Assembly: GCA_963734595.1 (NCBI GenBank)
Contig: CAVTHV010000016.1
Location: forward strand, 62,001-126,000
Origin: CAKKQX01 sp963734595
GTDB taxonomy: Bacteria; Pseudomonadota; Gammaproteobacteria; Burkholderiales; SG8-41
DNA: 64,000 nt
Reading direction: 5' to 3'
Positions 1-10,313 of this stretch are shown here, piece after piece (within the stretch, counting starts at the first letter, position 1; each line of letters opens with the position of its first letter). The position numbers and the translations under genes are program-made. Under the pieces are notes generated by a model. That model made no database searches, was not told the origin of the DNA, and saw only the letters and a program-made list of their open reading frames with translations.

Positions 1-93
1 GGTGGTGGCGCAATGAACTTGTCGAAGCGCAGGCTCCTGCTCCGCCGGAAAACATCAACGCCCAACTTTTTACTGATTTTAAAAGGATATCCG

Positions 94-436
94 ATGAAAA
101 CGATCGTTGTATTTTTCGCTGCGGGTTCGCTTATCCGGCGCTGCGTTCGCGCAAAACAGCGCCGGCCATGATGCCCATCATCCTGCCGGCGCCAAAGCAG
201 TGCAGGCATCCAATGCACTGACCAAAGGCGAGGTCCGCAAAGTCGACAAGGAGGCCGGCAAGGTCACGATCAAGCACGGCCCGCTCGAGAATCTGGGCAT
301 GCCGGCGATGACGATGGTGTACCGCGTCAAGGATCCGGCGATGCTCGATCAGCTGAAGGCCGGTGACAAAATCGACTTTGCGGCCGACAAGATCAACGGC
401 GCTTATACCGTGACGCAGGTCAAGCCTGCCAGGTAA
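94..436 (+). CDS. CusF-like periplasmic copper-binding protein (frameshift in signal peptide)
   Basis: Small periplasmic metal-binding protein of the CusF family, which hands Cu(I)/Ag(I) to CusCBA pumps. The ATG at 94 follows AAAAGGA and begins a signal peptide (MKTIVVFFAAG), but the mature part is in the +1 frame (SGAAFAQNSAGHD onward), so one base is gained or lost near 120-140. The CusF core follows (GEVRKVDKEAGKVTIKHG, then MPAMTM). The two Met ligands are present, but the Trp that precedes the Pro in E. coli CusF is Met here. It lies upstream of cusCBA on the same strand. The family call is firm. The exact N-terminus depends on the frameshift. Confidence 0.8.
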
Positions 437-554
437 CGGCTGTCTCCCCGTTTCTGTCAGCGGCAGCAGCCGGTCTTGTCTGATAAGATGAAACGTACTT
501 GTGCGCAGGGTGCCTAACCTGCAGCATTCACCTCAAACCACGAAAGGAATCATC

Positions 555-944
555 ATGTACGGCTTCAGCACCACCCTCGATGGTCCGTTCAACGCAGCGG
601 TCGACCGCGTTACCGAAGCGCTCAAGAAAGAAGGTTTCGGCGTTCTCAGCGACATCGACGTCAAGGCGACGCTCAAGGCCAAGCTCAATGTCGATCGCAA
701 ACCGTACCGCATCCTCGGCGCCTGCAACCCGCCCCTGGCGCACCGCGCCATCGAGGCCGATCCCGACATCGGCTTGCTGCTGCCCTGCAACGTGGTCGTG
801 CGCGAAGAGGACAATGGAAAGATCTGGGTCGGCTTCATGGATCCCGACGCGGTCCTGAAGCTGGTCGACAAACCCGGCGTGCATGAGCTCGCCAAGGAAG
901 TCCGGGGCAAACTCGAGAAAGTTCGCGACAGCCTGAAAGGGTAA
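555..944 (+). CDS. DUF302 domain protein
   Basis: A 129-residue soluble protein that is almost entirely a DUF302 domain: MYGFSTTLDGPFNAAVDRV, a central ILGACNPPLAHRAIEADPDI, then LLLPCNVVV. The family is common next to metal-resistance and sulfur or redox genes, and its biochemical role is not established. The start at 555 is chosen because AAAGGA lies just upstream and no signal peptide is present. An upstream in-frame extension to 501 has no family resemblance. Its place between the CusF-like gene and cusC suggests a role in metal or redox stress, which is inference. Confidence 0.8.
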   Translation: MYGFSTTLDGPFNAAVDRVTEALKKEGFGVLSDIDVKATLKAKLNVDRKPYRILGACNPPLAHRAIEADPDIGLLLPCNVVVREEDNGKIWVGFMDPDAVLKLVDKPGVHELAKEVRGKLEKVRDSLKG

Positions 945-981
945 TCCGTCGCAAACGGCGTCGCCGCCGTGACCCGGCGAC

Positions 982-995
982 TTGATCTATATCAA
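982..995. promoter_or_regulatory. FNR-type box TTGATCTATATCAA
   Basis: A perfect match to the FNR/ANR consensus TTGAT-N4-ATCAA, 36 bp before the ATG at 1032. It is the only such site before the cus genes, so it may place the efflux operon, or just its first gene, under anaerobic control. Confidence 0.65.
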
Positions 996-1031
996 TACGA
1001 AGTCCGTGGCAACCGAGGAAAATCGTTCAGC

Positions 1032-1436
1032 ATGAAAAAATGGGGTGCATTGTGCGGCGGGGGCTTGCGGGCGATGGCGGTGATGGCCGCCCTGCTCCTC
1101 GTCCCGCTGTCCGCTTTTGCCGCCGGCACGCATGATCATTCGCCTGTCGCGTCGGAAAGCAGCATCGCGCACGAGCAGGACGGCGGAAGCCCCCTGCACG
1201 AGCCCGGTTGCACGAGCCCCGAAAGCAGCCAGGACCTCTGTTGTCATTTTGCATCGCCCTGCCCCGAGGCGGCCGGCTCCCTTCGGTCGCTGAACGATGA
1301 CCAGCCTGCGCTGGCCGTGGACCCCGTTGCCGCACTCGCGGTGCGCTCGATAGGCATCCGGCCAACGATGCATTCGGCCACCGCGTCCATCACCGGCCCT
1401 CCCCGCTTCATCCTGTTCGGTAATTTCCGCAGCTAG
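1032..1436 (+). CDS. Secreted His/Cys-containing hypothetical protein
   Basis: A 134-residue protein with an N-terminal signal sequence (MKKWGALCGGGLRAMAVMAA then a hydrophobic run ending at AFA). The mature part carries a HDHS element and a cluster of His and Cys residues (CTSPESSQDLCCHFASPCPE), which could bind metal. I do not recognise a named domain. Small secreted proteins of this kind often sit ahead of cusC-type genes. The start at 1032 is preferred over upstream starts because it begins the signal peptide. Function is unknown. Confidence 0.6.
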   Translation: MKKWGALCGGGLRAMAVMAALLLVPLSAFAAGTHDHSPVASESSIAHEQDGGSPLHEPGCTSPESSQDLCCHFASPCPEAAGSLRSLNDDQPALAVDPVAALAVRSIGIRPTMHSATASITGPPRFILFGNFRS

Positions 1437-1564
1437 CTCCACTCCCGGCGCATTGCCCGAGGATAGTTCTCGGCGATTCGCTGCGGCGGGCTGTCGCCCG
1501 CAGATCCCTCTGTTCGAAGCAACGCCAGTAAACAGTTCCTTTCAGTGGATCAGGAGTCTGGATC

Positions 1565-2941
1565 ATGAAAAATCGGATCATTGCCGCAGGATTCGGTGTA
1601 TTGATGACACAACCGGCCATGGCTGCACCCGTGGTAACCCCGCTACAGCTGGTAGCCCAGGTCGCGAGCGAGGTTGCCCGAACGCCGGCCGACGCGGGCA
1701 CCGGCGACGCGCAACCGCTCGGCGCGCTGCTTGCCGAGGCCATGCGCAACAACCCCGAAATCCAGACCGCCGCCAGGGAACGGGAGGCGGCGCAGCAGCG
1801 GATCGGTCCCGCGAAATCGCTGGACGATCCGATGCTGGAAGCGGGCGTGCTCAACGTGCCGGTCGAGTCGTTGCGCTTCGATCGTGAAGACATGACGATG
1901 AAAATGATCGGCCTGTCGCAAAAATTTCCGTACCCGGGCAAGCGCGATCTGCGTGAGGCCGTTGCCACGATAGATGCGGAATCGGTGGGCCTCGCTTACC
2001 AGGAAACGGTCAACCGCGTGGCGCGGGACGTAAAAATCGCGTACTTCGATCTGAGCCTGGTGGCAGAGTCGGCCCGGCTGGTGAAAAAGAACCTCCTGAC
2101 GCTCGGACAATTCCTCGGGATCACCGAATCGCGCTACGGCGTTGGCCAGGGCACCCAGTCCGATGTGCTGAAGGCACAGATCCAGCTTTCCAAGATGCGG
2201 GAAGAACTGCTGCGGCTGGACCGGGAACGGCCGACGATCGAAGCCGAGCTCGGCCGCACCCTGGGGCGCGCGGCAAACCCCGTCGCGCTGACCCCCGCCA
2301 TGCCGGACCTGCAGGATAAGTCCTTCAATCTTCAGTCGCTGAACAAGACCGCGCTCGAAACCCGCCCGCAACTGCTCGCGCTGCAGCGCATAGTCGCGCG
2401 CAACGAAAAAACCCTTGAGCTGGCAAGAAAAGACTATTACCCGGATTTCGACGTCCGCTTTGCCTACGGTCAACGCGACAGCGCGCCGGACGGGATGAAG
2501 CGCGAGGATCTGGTGAGCCTGACGGTCGCCATGAATCTGCCGGTGTGGCGCGGGAACAAGCGTGACCCGCGCGTCGCAGAGACGCAGGCGATGCGCGATC
2601 AGGCCCTCAGCATTTATCAGGCGCAGCAGAATGAACTTTACTCGAGGCTGCGCCAGCAGACGGCCATGGCGGAACAAAGCTTCAGATCGGCGCGGCTCTA
2701 TGCGAACGACATCCTGCCCCAGGCCCGCCTCGCGGTGGACGCGGCGCTGGCCGCCTACAAGGTGAACCGTGTCGATTTCCTGACCCTGCTGGACAGCCAG
2801 ATGAGCGTGCTGAATTACGAGCTCGGCTACGCGACGGCGGTGGTCAACCAGAACAAGGCCCTGGCAGAGATCGATCTGCTGACCGGCAAACCGGCGATCC
2901 CGCAGGGGCGCAATGGCAACGAACAGGGAGACCAGCCGTGA
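1565..2941 (+). CDS. cusC: CusC-like outer-membrane efflux protein (TolC family)
   Basis: A 458-residue TolC-family outer-membrane factor, the exit channel of a tripartite metal pump. It has an N-terminal signal region (MKNRIIAAGFGVLMTQPAMA) and two long alpha-helical repeats typical of OEP domains, including LSQKFPYPGKRDLREA and the late VDFLTLLDSQMSVLNYELGY. No lipobox is obvious. Its stop overlaps the GTG of cusB by four bases, indicating one operon with cusBA. The family call is secure. Substrate (Cu/Ag or other metals) is inferred from the CusF modules next to it. Confidence 0.9.
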   Translation: MKNRIIAAGFGVLMTQPAMAAPVVTPLQLVAQVASEVARTPADAGTGDAQPLGALLAEAMRNNPEIQTAAREREAAQQRIGPAKSLDDPMLEAGVLNVPVESLRFDREDMTMKMIGLSQKFPYPGKRDLREAVATIDAESVGLAYQETVNRVARDVKIAYFDLSLVAESARLVKKNLLTLGQFLGITESRYGVGQGTQSDVLKAQIQLSKMREELLRLDRERPTIEAELGRTLGRAANPVALTPAMPDLQDKSFNLQSLNKTALETRPQLLALQRIVARNEKTLELARKDYYPDFDVRFAYGQRDSAPDGMKREDLVSLTVAMNLPVWRGNKRDPRVAETQAMRDQALSIYQAQQNELYSRLRQQTAMAEQSFRSARLYANDILPQARLAVDAALAAYKVNRVDFLTLLDSQMSVLNYELGYATAVVNQNKALAEIDLLTGKPAIPQGRNGNEQGDQP

Positions 2942-4543
2942 AAAAAATAACTGCCGCAGGACTCGTGGCGATTGTAACGGTGGCTGCGCTCGGCATTGGT
3001 TACTGGTGGGGAAGCCGGAAGGATGACGGCGGAACGATGAAGGCGGAAATCGCCGGCGCACAGCAGTGTGGATGCCGCAAAAAAATCCGAACGCAGGATT
3101 CTCTATTACCGCAACCCGATGGGCCTGCCCGATATTTCGCCGGTGCCGAAAAAGGACCAGATGGGCATGGATTACATCCCGGTCTATGACGGCGAGGAAC
3201 CTGCGGCGACCGGTTCTGCGGTAAAAATCAGCACCGACAAAGTGCAAAAACTGGGCGTGAAAACGGAAGCGGCGGCCTTGCGGGCGCTCACCCACACGGT
3301 GCGCGCCGTGGGAACGGTGGACGTGGACGAGCGGCGGTTGCATACGGTGTCGTCCAGATTCGAAGGCTGGATCGAGCGCCTGCATGTCAACACGACCGGG
3401 CAATCGGTGGCGCGCGGCCAGCCGCTGATGGAGATCTACAGTCCGGAACTCATCACGGCGCAGCAGGAATACGTTATTGCATTCAAGGGTCTGGAATCCG
3501 TGCGCGCCGGCAGTGCCGAAACGCAGGAGAACATGCAGCGCCTGGTCGCGGGCGCGCTGCAGCGGCTGCGCAACTGGGATATTTCGGAGCAGGAACTGCA
3601 AAGGCTGCAGAAAGAAGGCGTGGCGCGGCAGACGCTCGTGCTGCGCTCGCCGGTCAGCGGCGTGGTGATGGAAAAAGCGGCGCTGCAGGGCATGCGCTTC
3701 ATGCCCGGCGAAATGCTCTACCGCATCGCCGACCTGTCGGCGCTGTGGGTGATCGCCGACGTTTTTGAACAGGATCTTGCACTGGTGCGGCCGGGGCAGG
3801 CGGCGAAAATCACGGTCGATGCGTATCCCGGAAAAGTATTCAACGGCAAGGTGGCGTTCGTCTATCCGACGGTGACCGCGGAAACGCGCAGCGCGAAAGT
3901 CCGGATCGAACTTCCCAACAGCGGCAATCTGCTGAAGCCCGCGATGTACGCGAGCGTGGAGCTGGTCACCGCCCCGCCGCAGAAGAAAGTCGTGACGGTG
4001 CCCGAATCCGCGGTGCTCGACAGCGGCACGCGCCAGGTGGTGCTGGTGCAGAGCGGCGAGGGATTGTTCGAACCGCGCGCGGTGAAGCTCGGCATGCGCG
4101 GCGACGGTTACGTCGAAGTGCTGGATGGCATCAAAGAAGGCGAAGAGGTCGTCGTCAGCGCCAATTTCCTGATCGACGCCGAGAGCAATCTCAAGGCGGC
4201 GCTGAGCACGTTCGGCAGCGGCAAGCCGGAGGCGGCCCAGGGCCCGCAGGCAGGCACCGCACAAGTGCACAAGGGCCGGGGCAAGGTGGAAGACATCGAC
4301 GCCAGGGCCGGGACCCTCACCATCACGCACGACCCGATCCCGGACCTCAAGTGGCCGGCGATGACCATGGAATTCCAGGTCGGCGACAAAGCGCTGCTGA
4401 AAAGCGTAAAGCCCGGCCAGAGCGTCGAATTCGATCTCGTGCAAAAGGCCCCGGGCGAGTTCATGATCACGCGGATCGCGCCTGCCGCGGCGCAGCCCGC
4501 ACCCGGCGCACCGGCAAAGGCCGCCGGCCACGAGGGGCACTGA
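2938..4543 (+). CDS. cusB: CusB-like membrane fusion protein with C-terminal CusF domain (frameshift near 3070)
   Basis: Periplasmic adaptor of the metal RND pump. GTG at 2938 starts a membrane anchor (MKKITAAGLVAIVTVAALGI). After a one-base shift near 3065-3075 the frame continues with a heavy-metal-binding motif (YYRNPMGLPDISPVPKKDQ), the HlyD-type barrel-sandwich hybrid and beta-barrel domains, and a C-terminal CusF domain around 4260-4480 (VEDIDARAGTLTITHDPIPD, then KWPAMTMEF, with Trp and both Met ligands). The His/Gly tail ends AAGHEGH. The stop is one base before the cusA ATG. The adaptor-chaperone fusion is known in this family. Confidence 0.88.
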
Positions 4544-4544
4544 C

Positions 4545-7500
4545 ATGCTGAACCGCATCATCGAATGGTCGGTGCGCAACGTGTTCCTGGTGCTGCTGGG
4601 AACCGCGTTCATCATCGGCGCCGGGATCTACGCGGTGGTCAAGACGCCGCTCGACGCGATCCCGGACCTCTCCGACGTGCAGGTCATCATTTACACCGAA
4701 TATCCGGGCCAGGCGCCGCAGGTGGTCGAGGACCAGGTCACCTACCCGCTGACCACCGCGATGCTCGGCGTGCCGCGGTCGAAGGTCGTGCGCGGCTTCT
4801 CGTTTTTCGGCGCGTCGTTCGTTTACGTGATTTTCGAGGACGGCACCGATATCTACTGGGCCCGCTCGCGGGTCCTCGAATACCTGAACTTCGCCGCGTC
4901 GCGGCTGCCGCGAGGCGTGACGCCGTCGCTCGGGCCCGATGCGACGGGCGTGGGCTGGGTTTATGAATACGCGGTGCTCGGCGCACAGCGCTCCCTCGCC
5001 GAACTGCGCACGCTCCAGGACTGGTTCGTGCGCTATCAGTTGACCAAGGCGCAGGGCGTCGCCGAGGTGGCCAGCATCGGCGGTTTCGTGCAGCAGTACC
5101 AGGTGATCGTCGACCCGCGCAAACTGCAGGCCTACGGGATTCCGCTCTCGAAAATCTCCCAGGTGATCCGCGCGAGCAATACCGACGTCGGCGGCCGCGT
5201 GGTGGAAATGGCGGAAACCGAGTACATGGTGCGCGGACGCGGTTATCTGCGCGGCAAGAGCGACCTCGAGCAACTGGTGGTGAAAGCCGAAGGCGGCGTG
5301 CCCGTGCTTCTGCGCGATGTCGCGCGCGTCGAGCTGGGCCCCGACGAGCGCCGCGGCATCACGGAGCTCAACGGCGAAGGCGAAGTCGTTGCCGGCATCG
5401 CCATGGCGCGCTACGGCCAGAATGCGCTCGATGTAATCCGCAACATCAAATCCAGGATCGCCGAAATCGCCAGCGGCCTGCCGGACGGGGTGAGCATCAA
5501 AGCGGTCTACGACCGTTCCGACCTGATCCATCGCGCCATCGACACCCTGAAGCGGACGCTGATCGAGGAAAGCATCATCGTGGCGCTGGTCTGCATCGTG
5601 TTCCTGCTGCACGTGAGGAGCGCCCTGGTCGCGATCGTCATGCTGCCCATCGGCGTGCTGATCGCGTTCATCGCGATGCATGCGCTCGGCCTCAATTCCA
5701 ACATCATGAGCCTCGGCGGCATCGCGATCGCGATCGGCGCGATGGTCGATGCCGCGATCGTGATGATCGAGAACGCGCACAAGCATCTCGAACACCTGAA
5801 GCCCGGCGGCTCGCGCCTCGAAGCCATCATCGCGGCGTGCCGCGAAGTCGGGCCCGCGCTGTTCTTCAGCCTGCTCATCATCACCATCTCGTTCCTGCCG
5901 GTGTTCACGCTGGAGGCGCAGGAGGGGCGCATGTTTGCGCCGCTCGCCTACACCAAGACGTTCGCGATGGCGGGCGCGGCGCTGCTGTCGATCACGCTGG
6001 TGCCGGTGCTGATGTTCCTGTTCATCCGCGGCCGCGTGCTGCCGGAAAACAAGAACCCCGTGAGCCGGTTCCTGATCTGGATCTATCGCCCGGTCATCGC
6101 CTGGGTCATGCGCTGGAAGAAGCTCACCGTCGTCGTCGCTGTGGCGGTGCTGGCGATATCGGTGTTCCCGGCGCTGAAACTCGGCACCGAGTTCATGCCG
6201 ACCCTCAACGAGGGCACGCTGATGTACATGCCCTCGAGCCTGCCGGGCATGTCGGTGACCAAGGCGGCGGAAACCATGCAGCTCCAGGACCGGATCATCA
6301 AGGGTTTTCCGGAAGTGGAGTCGGTGTTCGGCAAGGCGGGCCGCGCCAACAGCGCGACCGATCCCGCGCCGCTCGAAATGTTCGAAACCATCATCAATCT
6401 CAAGCCGCAAAGCGAATGGCGCCCCGGCATGACGATCGACAAGCTCATCGCCGAACTCGACAAGGCGGTGCAGATGCCGGGCATCAGCAACGCGTGGACC
6501 ATGCCGATCAAGGCGCGCATCGACATGCTCTCCACGGGCATCCGCACCCCGATCGGCATCAAGGTGTTCGGCAAGGACCTCGCCGAAATGGAACGGCTGG
6601 CGAAAGAGATCGAGAGCGGTGGTGAAAACCGTGCCCGGCACCTCCAGCGCCTACGCCGAGCGCATCACAGGCGGTTATTTTCTCGACATCGAACCGGACC
6701 GCATGGCGCTCGCGCGCTACGGATTGTCCGTCGGCGACCTGCAGGAAGTCGTCGCCACCGCGCTCGGCGGCGAACTGGTGACGACCACCGTCGAAGGGCG
6801 CGAGCGCTTCGGCGTCATCGTGCGCTACCCGCGCGAGTTGCGCAGCGATCCGCAGTCGATCGCGACCCAGGTCCTGGTGCCGGCGATGAACGGCGCGATG
6901 GTGCCGCTGGGCCAGGTCGCGCGGGTGACGCTCAGCAAGGGGCCGCCCGCCATCCGCACCGAGAACGCGCTGCTCTCCGCGTACATTTTCGTCGACATCC
7001 GCGATCGCGACATCGGCGGCTACGTCGCCGACGCGCAGAAGGCGGTGCGCGAGCAGGTGCGCTTCCCGTCCGGCTACTACGCGACCTGGAGCGGGCAGTT
7101 CGAATATCTGCAGCGCGCCAAGGAACGGATGAAAATCGTGGTGCCGGTGACGCTGCTGCTGATTTTCGTGCTGCTCTACCTCAACTTCAGACGCATGACG
7201 GAAACGCTGATCGTCATGCTGTCGGTGCCGTTCTCACTGGTGGGCGGGATCTGGCTGATGGCCGCGCTCGGCTACAACGTGAGCGTGGCGGTCGCCGTCG
7301 GATTCATCGCGCTCGCCGGTGTGGCCGCCGAAACCGGCGTGGTGATGCTGATCTATCTCGATCGCTCATACGCAGCGGCCCTCGCCCGCTGCCAAGCCGC
7401 AGGCAAGCAACTCGGCACAACCGACCTGTATCAGGCCGTCATGGAAGGCGCGGTGGACCGGGTGCGGCCCAAGATGATGACGGTGGTCGCCATCATGGCG

Positions 7501-7692
7501 GGCCTGTTGCCGATCATGTGGGGATCGGGCACCGGCTCCGAAGTGATGCGGCGCATCGCCGCGCCGATGGTGGGCGGCATGGTGTCCTCGACGATCCTCA
7601 CACTGATCGTGATCCCGGCGCTGTACGCGCTGGTGAAGGAGTTTGCGATCAAACGCAGCAATAGGCGTTCGAAGACCACGGCTGCGAGTTGA
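4545..7692 (+). CDS. cusA: CusA-like heavy-metal RND transporter (frameshift near 6613)
   Basis: Inner-membrane proton-driven RND pump of the heavy-metal (HME) group, about 1048 residues when the two frames are joined. The first frame runs from MLNRIIEWSVRNVFLVLLG to the porter domain. The second resumes at VVKTVPGTSSAYAERITGG and ends at 7692. The break is at GAGAGCGGTGGTGAAA. The TM4 region GGIAIAIGAMVDAAIVMIEN and FMPTLNEGTLMYMPSSLPGM are hallmarks of CusA/CzcA proteins. All twelve membrane helices appear present. The frameshift is best read as a sequence error, because both halves are fully conserved. Confidence 0.92.
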
Positions 7693-7700
7693 GTCATAAA

Positions 7701-7740
7701 ATACTTTAAAAACAACGGATTACGATTATGCCCGGCAGGT
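7701..7740 (+). repeat. Dispersed repeat copy A (TTTAAAAACAACGGATTAC)
   Basis: Core TTTAAAAACAACGGATTAC followed by GATTATGCCCGGCAGGTTG. Similar cores occur at 17173, 29903, 47368 (minus) and 63208 (minus). Copy A and the minus-strand copy at 63208 remain similar for about 35 bases (ATTATGCCCGGCAGGTTG versus GTTATCGCCCGGAGGTTG). Confidence 0.45.
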
Positions 7741-7785
7741 TGCCGATACATAGCCGCAGCCGGATGTCATCACGCGGGCGGACAA

Positions 7786-7920
7786 GTCCTTAAGATCGTT
7801 ATCGGGTCGATCGGGGCCGGCAAGTTCGGCTCGATGTTTCTGTCGCAGGCGCACCGCACGACTGGCATGCATCTCGTCGCCGTCGCCGATCTCGCGCTGC
7901 AACGCGGAGCGGCGTCGTGA
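7786..7920 (+). pseudogene. 5' and 3' truncated NAD(P)-binding oxidoreductase relic
   Basis: One frame reads VLKIVIGSIGAGKFGSMFL, then SQAHRTTGMHLVAVADL, and stops at 7918-7920. This is the N-terminal Rossmann segment (GxGAGKFG) of a family of NAD(P)-dependent, homoserine-dehydrogenase-like oxidoreductases, usually about 400 residues. No start codon fits and nothing downstream continues the family, so only about 40 residues survive. It is probably a remnant of deletion or rearrangement beside repeat copy A. Confidence 0.5.
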
Positions 7921-8140
7921 CCATGGCAGGACATCGCCGCACTGGAAAGCGATGCCCCCGCTTCCGCCGCGAGATGGAAGTGGAGTTGGCCGATCAATAA
8001 CGATCAGACTCTCCGCGCGCGGGCCCGCTCATTCCCTCACCCTCTTGAGTTATCATTGCGGGTTTGCGGCGGCACCCCAGGGGTTCCGCTGATCCGCACT
8101 GCCGGGATACGCGCGGCCGGCGCGCCGGTTTTTCAGGAAA

Positions 8141-8783
8141 ATGCAAAACCCTATGCTTGAAGCGGTCAATCTCGAATGCGTACGCGGCGACCGCACGCTG
8201 TTCAGCGATCTCAGCTTCTCGCTCGAGCAGCGGCGTGCTGCTGCGGGTTGCCGGAACCAACGGCAGCGGCAAGACCAGCCTGCTGCGCATCCTGTGCGGC
8301 CTCCTGTCGCCGACGCAGGGCGAGGTGCGCTGGCGCGGCAGCGACATCCGTTCGCTGCGCGAGGAATACTGGAAGGAAATCATTTACCTTGGCCACTCGA
8401 ACGCCGTCAAGGACGAGTTGACCGCCACGGAAAATCTGATGGTCGCATGCACGCTGGCCGGAATGGATGTCGACCGCGAACAGGCGAGCGCGGCGCTGCA
8501 CTGCTTCGGGCTCGCGCACTGCGCAGCGCTGCCGGCGAAAGTGCTGTCCCAGGGCCAGCGCCGCCGCGTGTCGCTGGCGCGCCTGATCCTGAGCGAGAAG
8601 CTGCCGCTGTGGATCCTGGACGAACCGTTCATCGCGCTCGATACCGCCGCAGTCGATTACATGCAGACGCTGATTGCGCAGCACGTCGCGCGCGGCGCCA
8701 CGGTGGTGCTGACCACGCACCAGGAGGCGCCGATCGCAACGGCGACCTTGGTCACCATCGATCTCACTTCCCGGCTGACCTGA
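8141..8783 (+). CDS. ccmA: Heme exporter ATP-binding protein CcmA (frameshift near 8230)
   Basis: ATPase of the CcmABCD complex, which releases heme-loaded CcmE during System I cytochrome c maturation. The ATG at 8141 gives MQNPMLEAVNLECVRGDRTL. After one extra base in GAGCAGCGGCGTG the frame continues with the Walker A (GTNGSGKTSLLR), the ABC signature (LSQGQRRRVSLARL) and Walker B (LWILDEPFIALD). Reconstructed length is about 213 residues, normal for CcmA. ATG 8153 is an alternative start. It is first gene of the ccm operon, and ccmB follows after one base. Confidence 0.9.
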
Positions 8784-8784
8784 C

Positions 8785-9453
8785 ATGCTGACCGCGCTGC
8801 GTTGCGTGATTGTCCGGGACCTGCTGCTCGCGATGCGGCGCCGCGCCGACGTGCTGACCGCGCTGCTGTTCTTCGTGATCGTGGTGAGCCTGTTTCCGCT
8901 GGGCCTGGGCAACGAGCCCAACCTGCTGCGCACCATCGCGCCGGGGGTGATCTGGGTGGCCGCCCTGCTCGCCTCGATGCTGTCGTTGAACCGCATGTTC
9001 TCGGAAGACCATGCGGACGGCACGCTGGAACAGATGCTGCTCAGCGCAACGCCTTTGGGAGTGACCGTGGTGGCGAAGGTGATTGCCCATTGGCTCGTGT
9101 CGGGATTACCGCTGGTGCTGATCGCTCCGGTCCTGGCGTTGCAGTTTGACTTAAGTCAACAGCTGCTGTGGGTGTTGACCTTATCATTGCTCATCGGAAC
9201 ACCCGTATTGAGCCTGATCGGCGCGATTGGCGCGGCCCTGACGCTCGGTTTGCGTGGCGGAGGCGTGTTGCTTTCGCTGTTGGTGCTGCCGCTGTATGTG
9301 CCGGTGTTGATCATAGGCGCCGGAACCGTCGATGTCGTAGCGGCGGGGTTGGGTGCGCAGGCGCATTTCCTGGTCCTGAGCGCGTTTTTGGTGATTGCCG
9401 CGGTTTTCGCGCCATGGGCGGTCGCGGCCGCGCTGCGCATATCGGCCGAATAA
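8785..9453 (+). CDS. ccmB: Heme exporter membrane protein CcmB
   Basis: 222-residue integral membrane subunit of the CcmABCD ABC complex. Six hydrophobic segments are visible, from VLTALLFFVIVVSLFPLGLG to VIAAVFAPWAVAAALRIS. The motif MLSLNRMFSEDHADGTLEQM is characteristic of CcmB. It begins one base after the ccmA stop. Length matches the family. Confidence 0.93.
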   Translation: MLTALRCVIVRDLLLAMRRRADVLTALLFFVIVVSLFPLGLGNEPNLLRTIAPGVIWVAALLASMLSLNRMFSEDHADGTLEQMLLSATPLGVTVVAKVIAHWLVSGLPLVLIAPVLALQFDLSQQLLWVLTLSLLIGTPVLSLIGAIGAALTLGLRGGGVLLSLLVLPLYVPVLIIGAGTVDVVAAGLGAQAHFLVLSAFLVIAAVFAPWAVAAALRISAE

Positions 9454-9468
9454 CGGCGGAAAACGCAC

Positions 9469-9498
9469 ATGACAATTGAACTATTTAAACTGTATAGT
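9469..9498 (+). promoter_or_regulatory. Possible sigma-70 promoter before ccmC
   Basis: ATGACA (9469-9474) and TATAGT (9493-9498) are spaced by 18 bases, inside the AT-rich 120-base gap between ccmB and ccmC. This could give an internal transcript for ccmCDEFGHI. It is a sequence match only. Confidence 0.35.
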
Positions 9499-9572
9499 TA
9501 CCAACTTTGATCTTGTCGCGGACAATGTCGATTTCTTCTGAAAAAACAATGGCTAGCCGCAGTTGGATGGGC

Positions 9573-10313
9573 ATGAATATCAACTGGTTCAAATACTCTT
9601 CACCCCAGACCTTTTTCCCGCTTATACCAAAGCTCGTCCCCTGGTTCGGGACGGCGGCTGCAATTTTGTGCGCGGCCGGCCTTTACATCAGCTTTTTTAT
9701 CGCCCCGACCGATGCCCAGCAGGGCGAGGCCTATCGCATTATTTTCATCCATGTGCCGGCGGCCTGGCTGTCGATGTTCATCTACGTGATGATGGCATTC
9801 TGGGCGGGCGCAGGGCTGGTGTTCAACACGCGCCTGTCCGGCATGTGGGCCAGCGCGCTCGCGCCGACCGGCGCGCTGATGACCTTCATCGCGCTGTGGA
9901 CCGGCTCATTCTGGGGCAAGCCGACGTGGGGCACCTGGTGGGTATGGGACGCGCGGCTCACCTCGGAACTGATCCTGCTGTTCCTCTACTTCGGATTCAT
10001 GGCGCTGCAGGCGGCGATCGACGATCCGCGCCGGGCCGACAAGGCCGGCGCGGTGCTCGCGCTCACCGGTGTCGTCAACATTCCGATCATTTATTTTTCG
10101 GTGCAGTGGTGGAACACCCTGCATCAGGGCTCGTCGGTGAGCATGAAGAGCGCGCCCACGATGGCGATGACGATGTTCGCCGGCATGATGGTGATGGCGC
10201 TCGGCTTCTGGATGTACAGCATCGCCGCATCGCTGCTGCGCGTGCGGTCCATCATCCTCGAACGCGAACGCCGCAGCGACTGGGTCGCGCAATACATGAG
10301 GACGCTGAAATGA
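9573..10313 (+). CDS. ccmC: Heme exporter membrane protein CcmC
   Basis: Inner-membrane heme-handling protein that loads heme on CcmE. The tryptophan-rich WWD-type motif is present (WGKPTWGTWWVWDARLTSEL), with six membrane segments and flanking His residues (IIFIHVPAAWLSM; QWWNTLHQGSSV). The start at 9573 (MNINWFKYSSPQTF) matches the usual N-terminus. ATG 9525 or 9549 would add 16 or 8 residues, and none has a strong ribosome site. ccmD overlaps its stop. Confidence 0.92.
   Translation: MNINWFKYSSPQTFFPLIPKLVPWFGTAAAILCAAGLYISFFIAPTDAQQGEAYRIIFIHVPAAWLSMFIYVMMAFWAGAGLVFNTRLSGMWASALAPTGALMTFIALWTGSFWGKPTWGTWWVWDARLTSELILLFLYFGFMALQAAIDDPRRADKAGAVLALTGVVNIPIIYFSVQWWNTLHQGSSVSMKSAPTMAMTMFAGMMVMALGFWMYSIAASLLRVRSIILERERRSDWVAQYMRTLK

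Larger units (their letters stand above)
7693..8140. other. Intergenic region between cusA and ccmA
   Basis: 448 bases without an intact gene. It holds a copy of a dispersed short repeat (7701-7727), then a truncated oxidoreductase relic (7786-7920). I see no clear promoter for ccmA, although the stretch just before 8141 is GC-rich and could be leader. Confidence 0.5.

Noticed and set aside
1..93. Possible tail of an upstream gene ending in TGA near 16
   Set aside because: Four codons only, too short to identify.
1643..4615. 990-codon open frame on the minus strand
   Set aside because: It lies opposite cusC and cusB and gives His/Arg-rich sequence with no fold. Long antisense frames are expected in GC-rich coding DNA.
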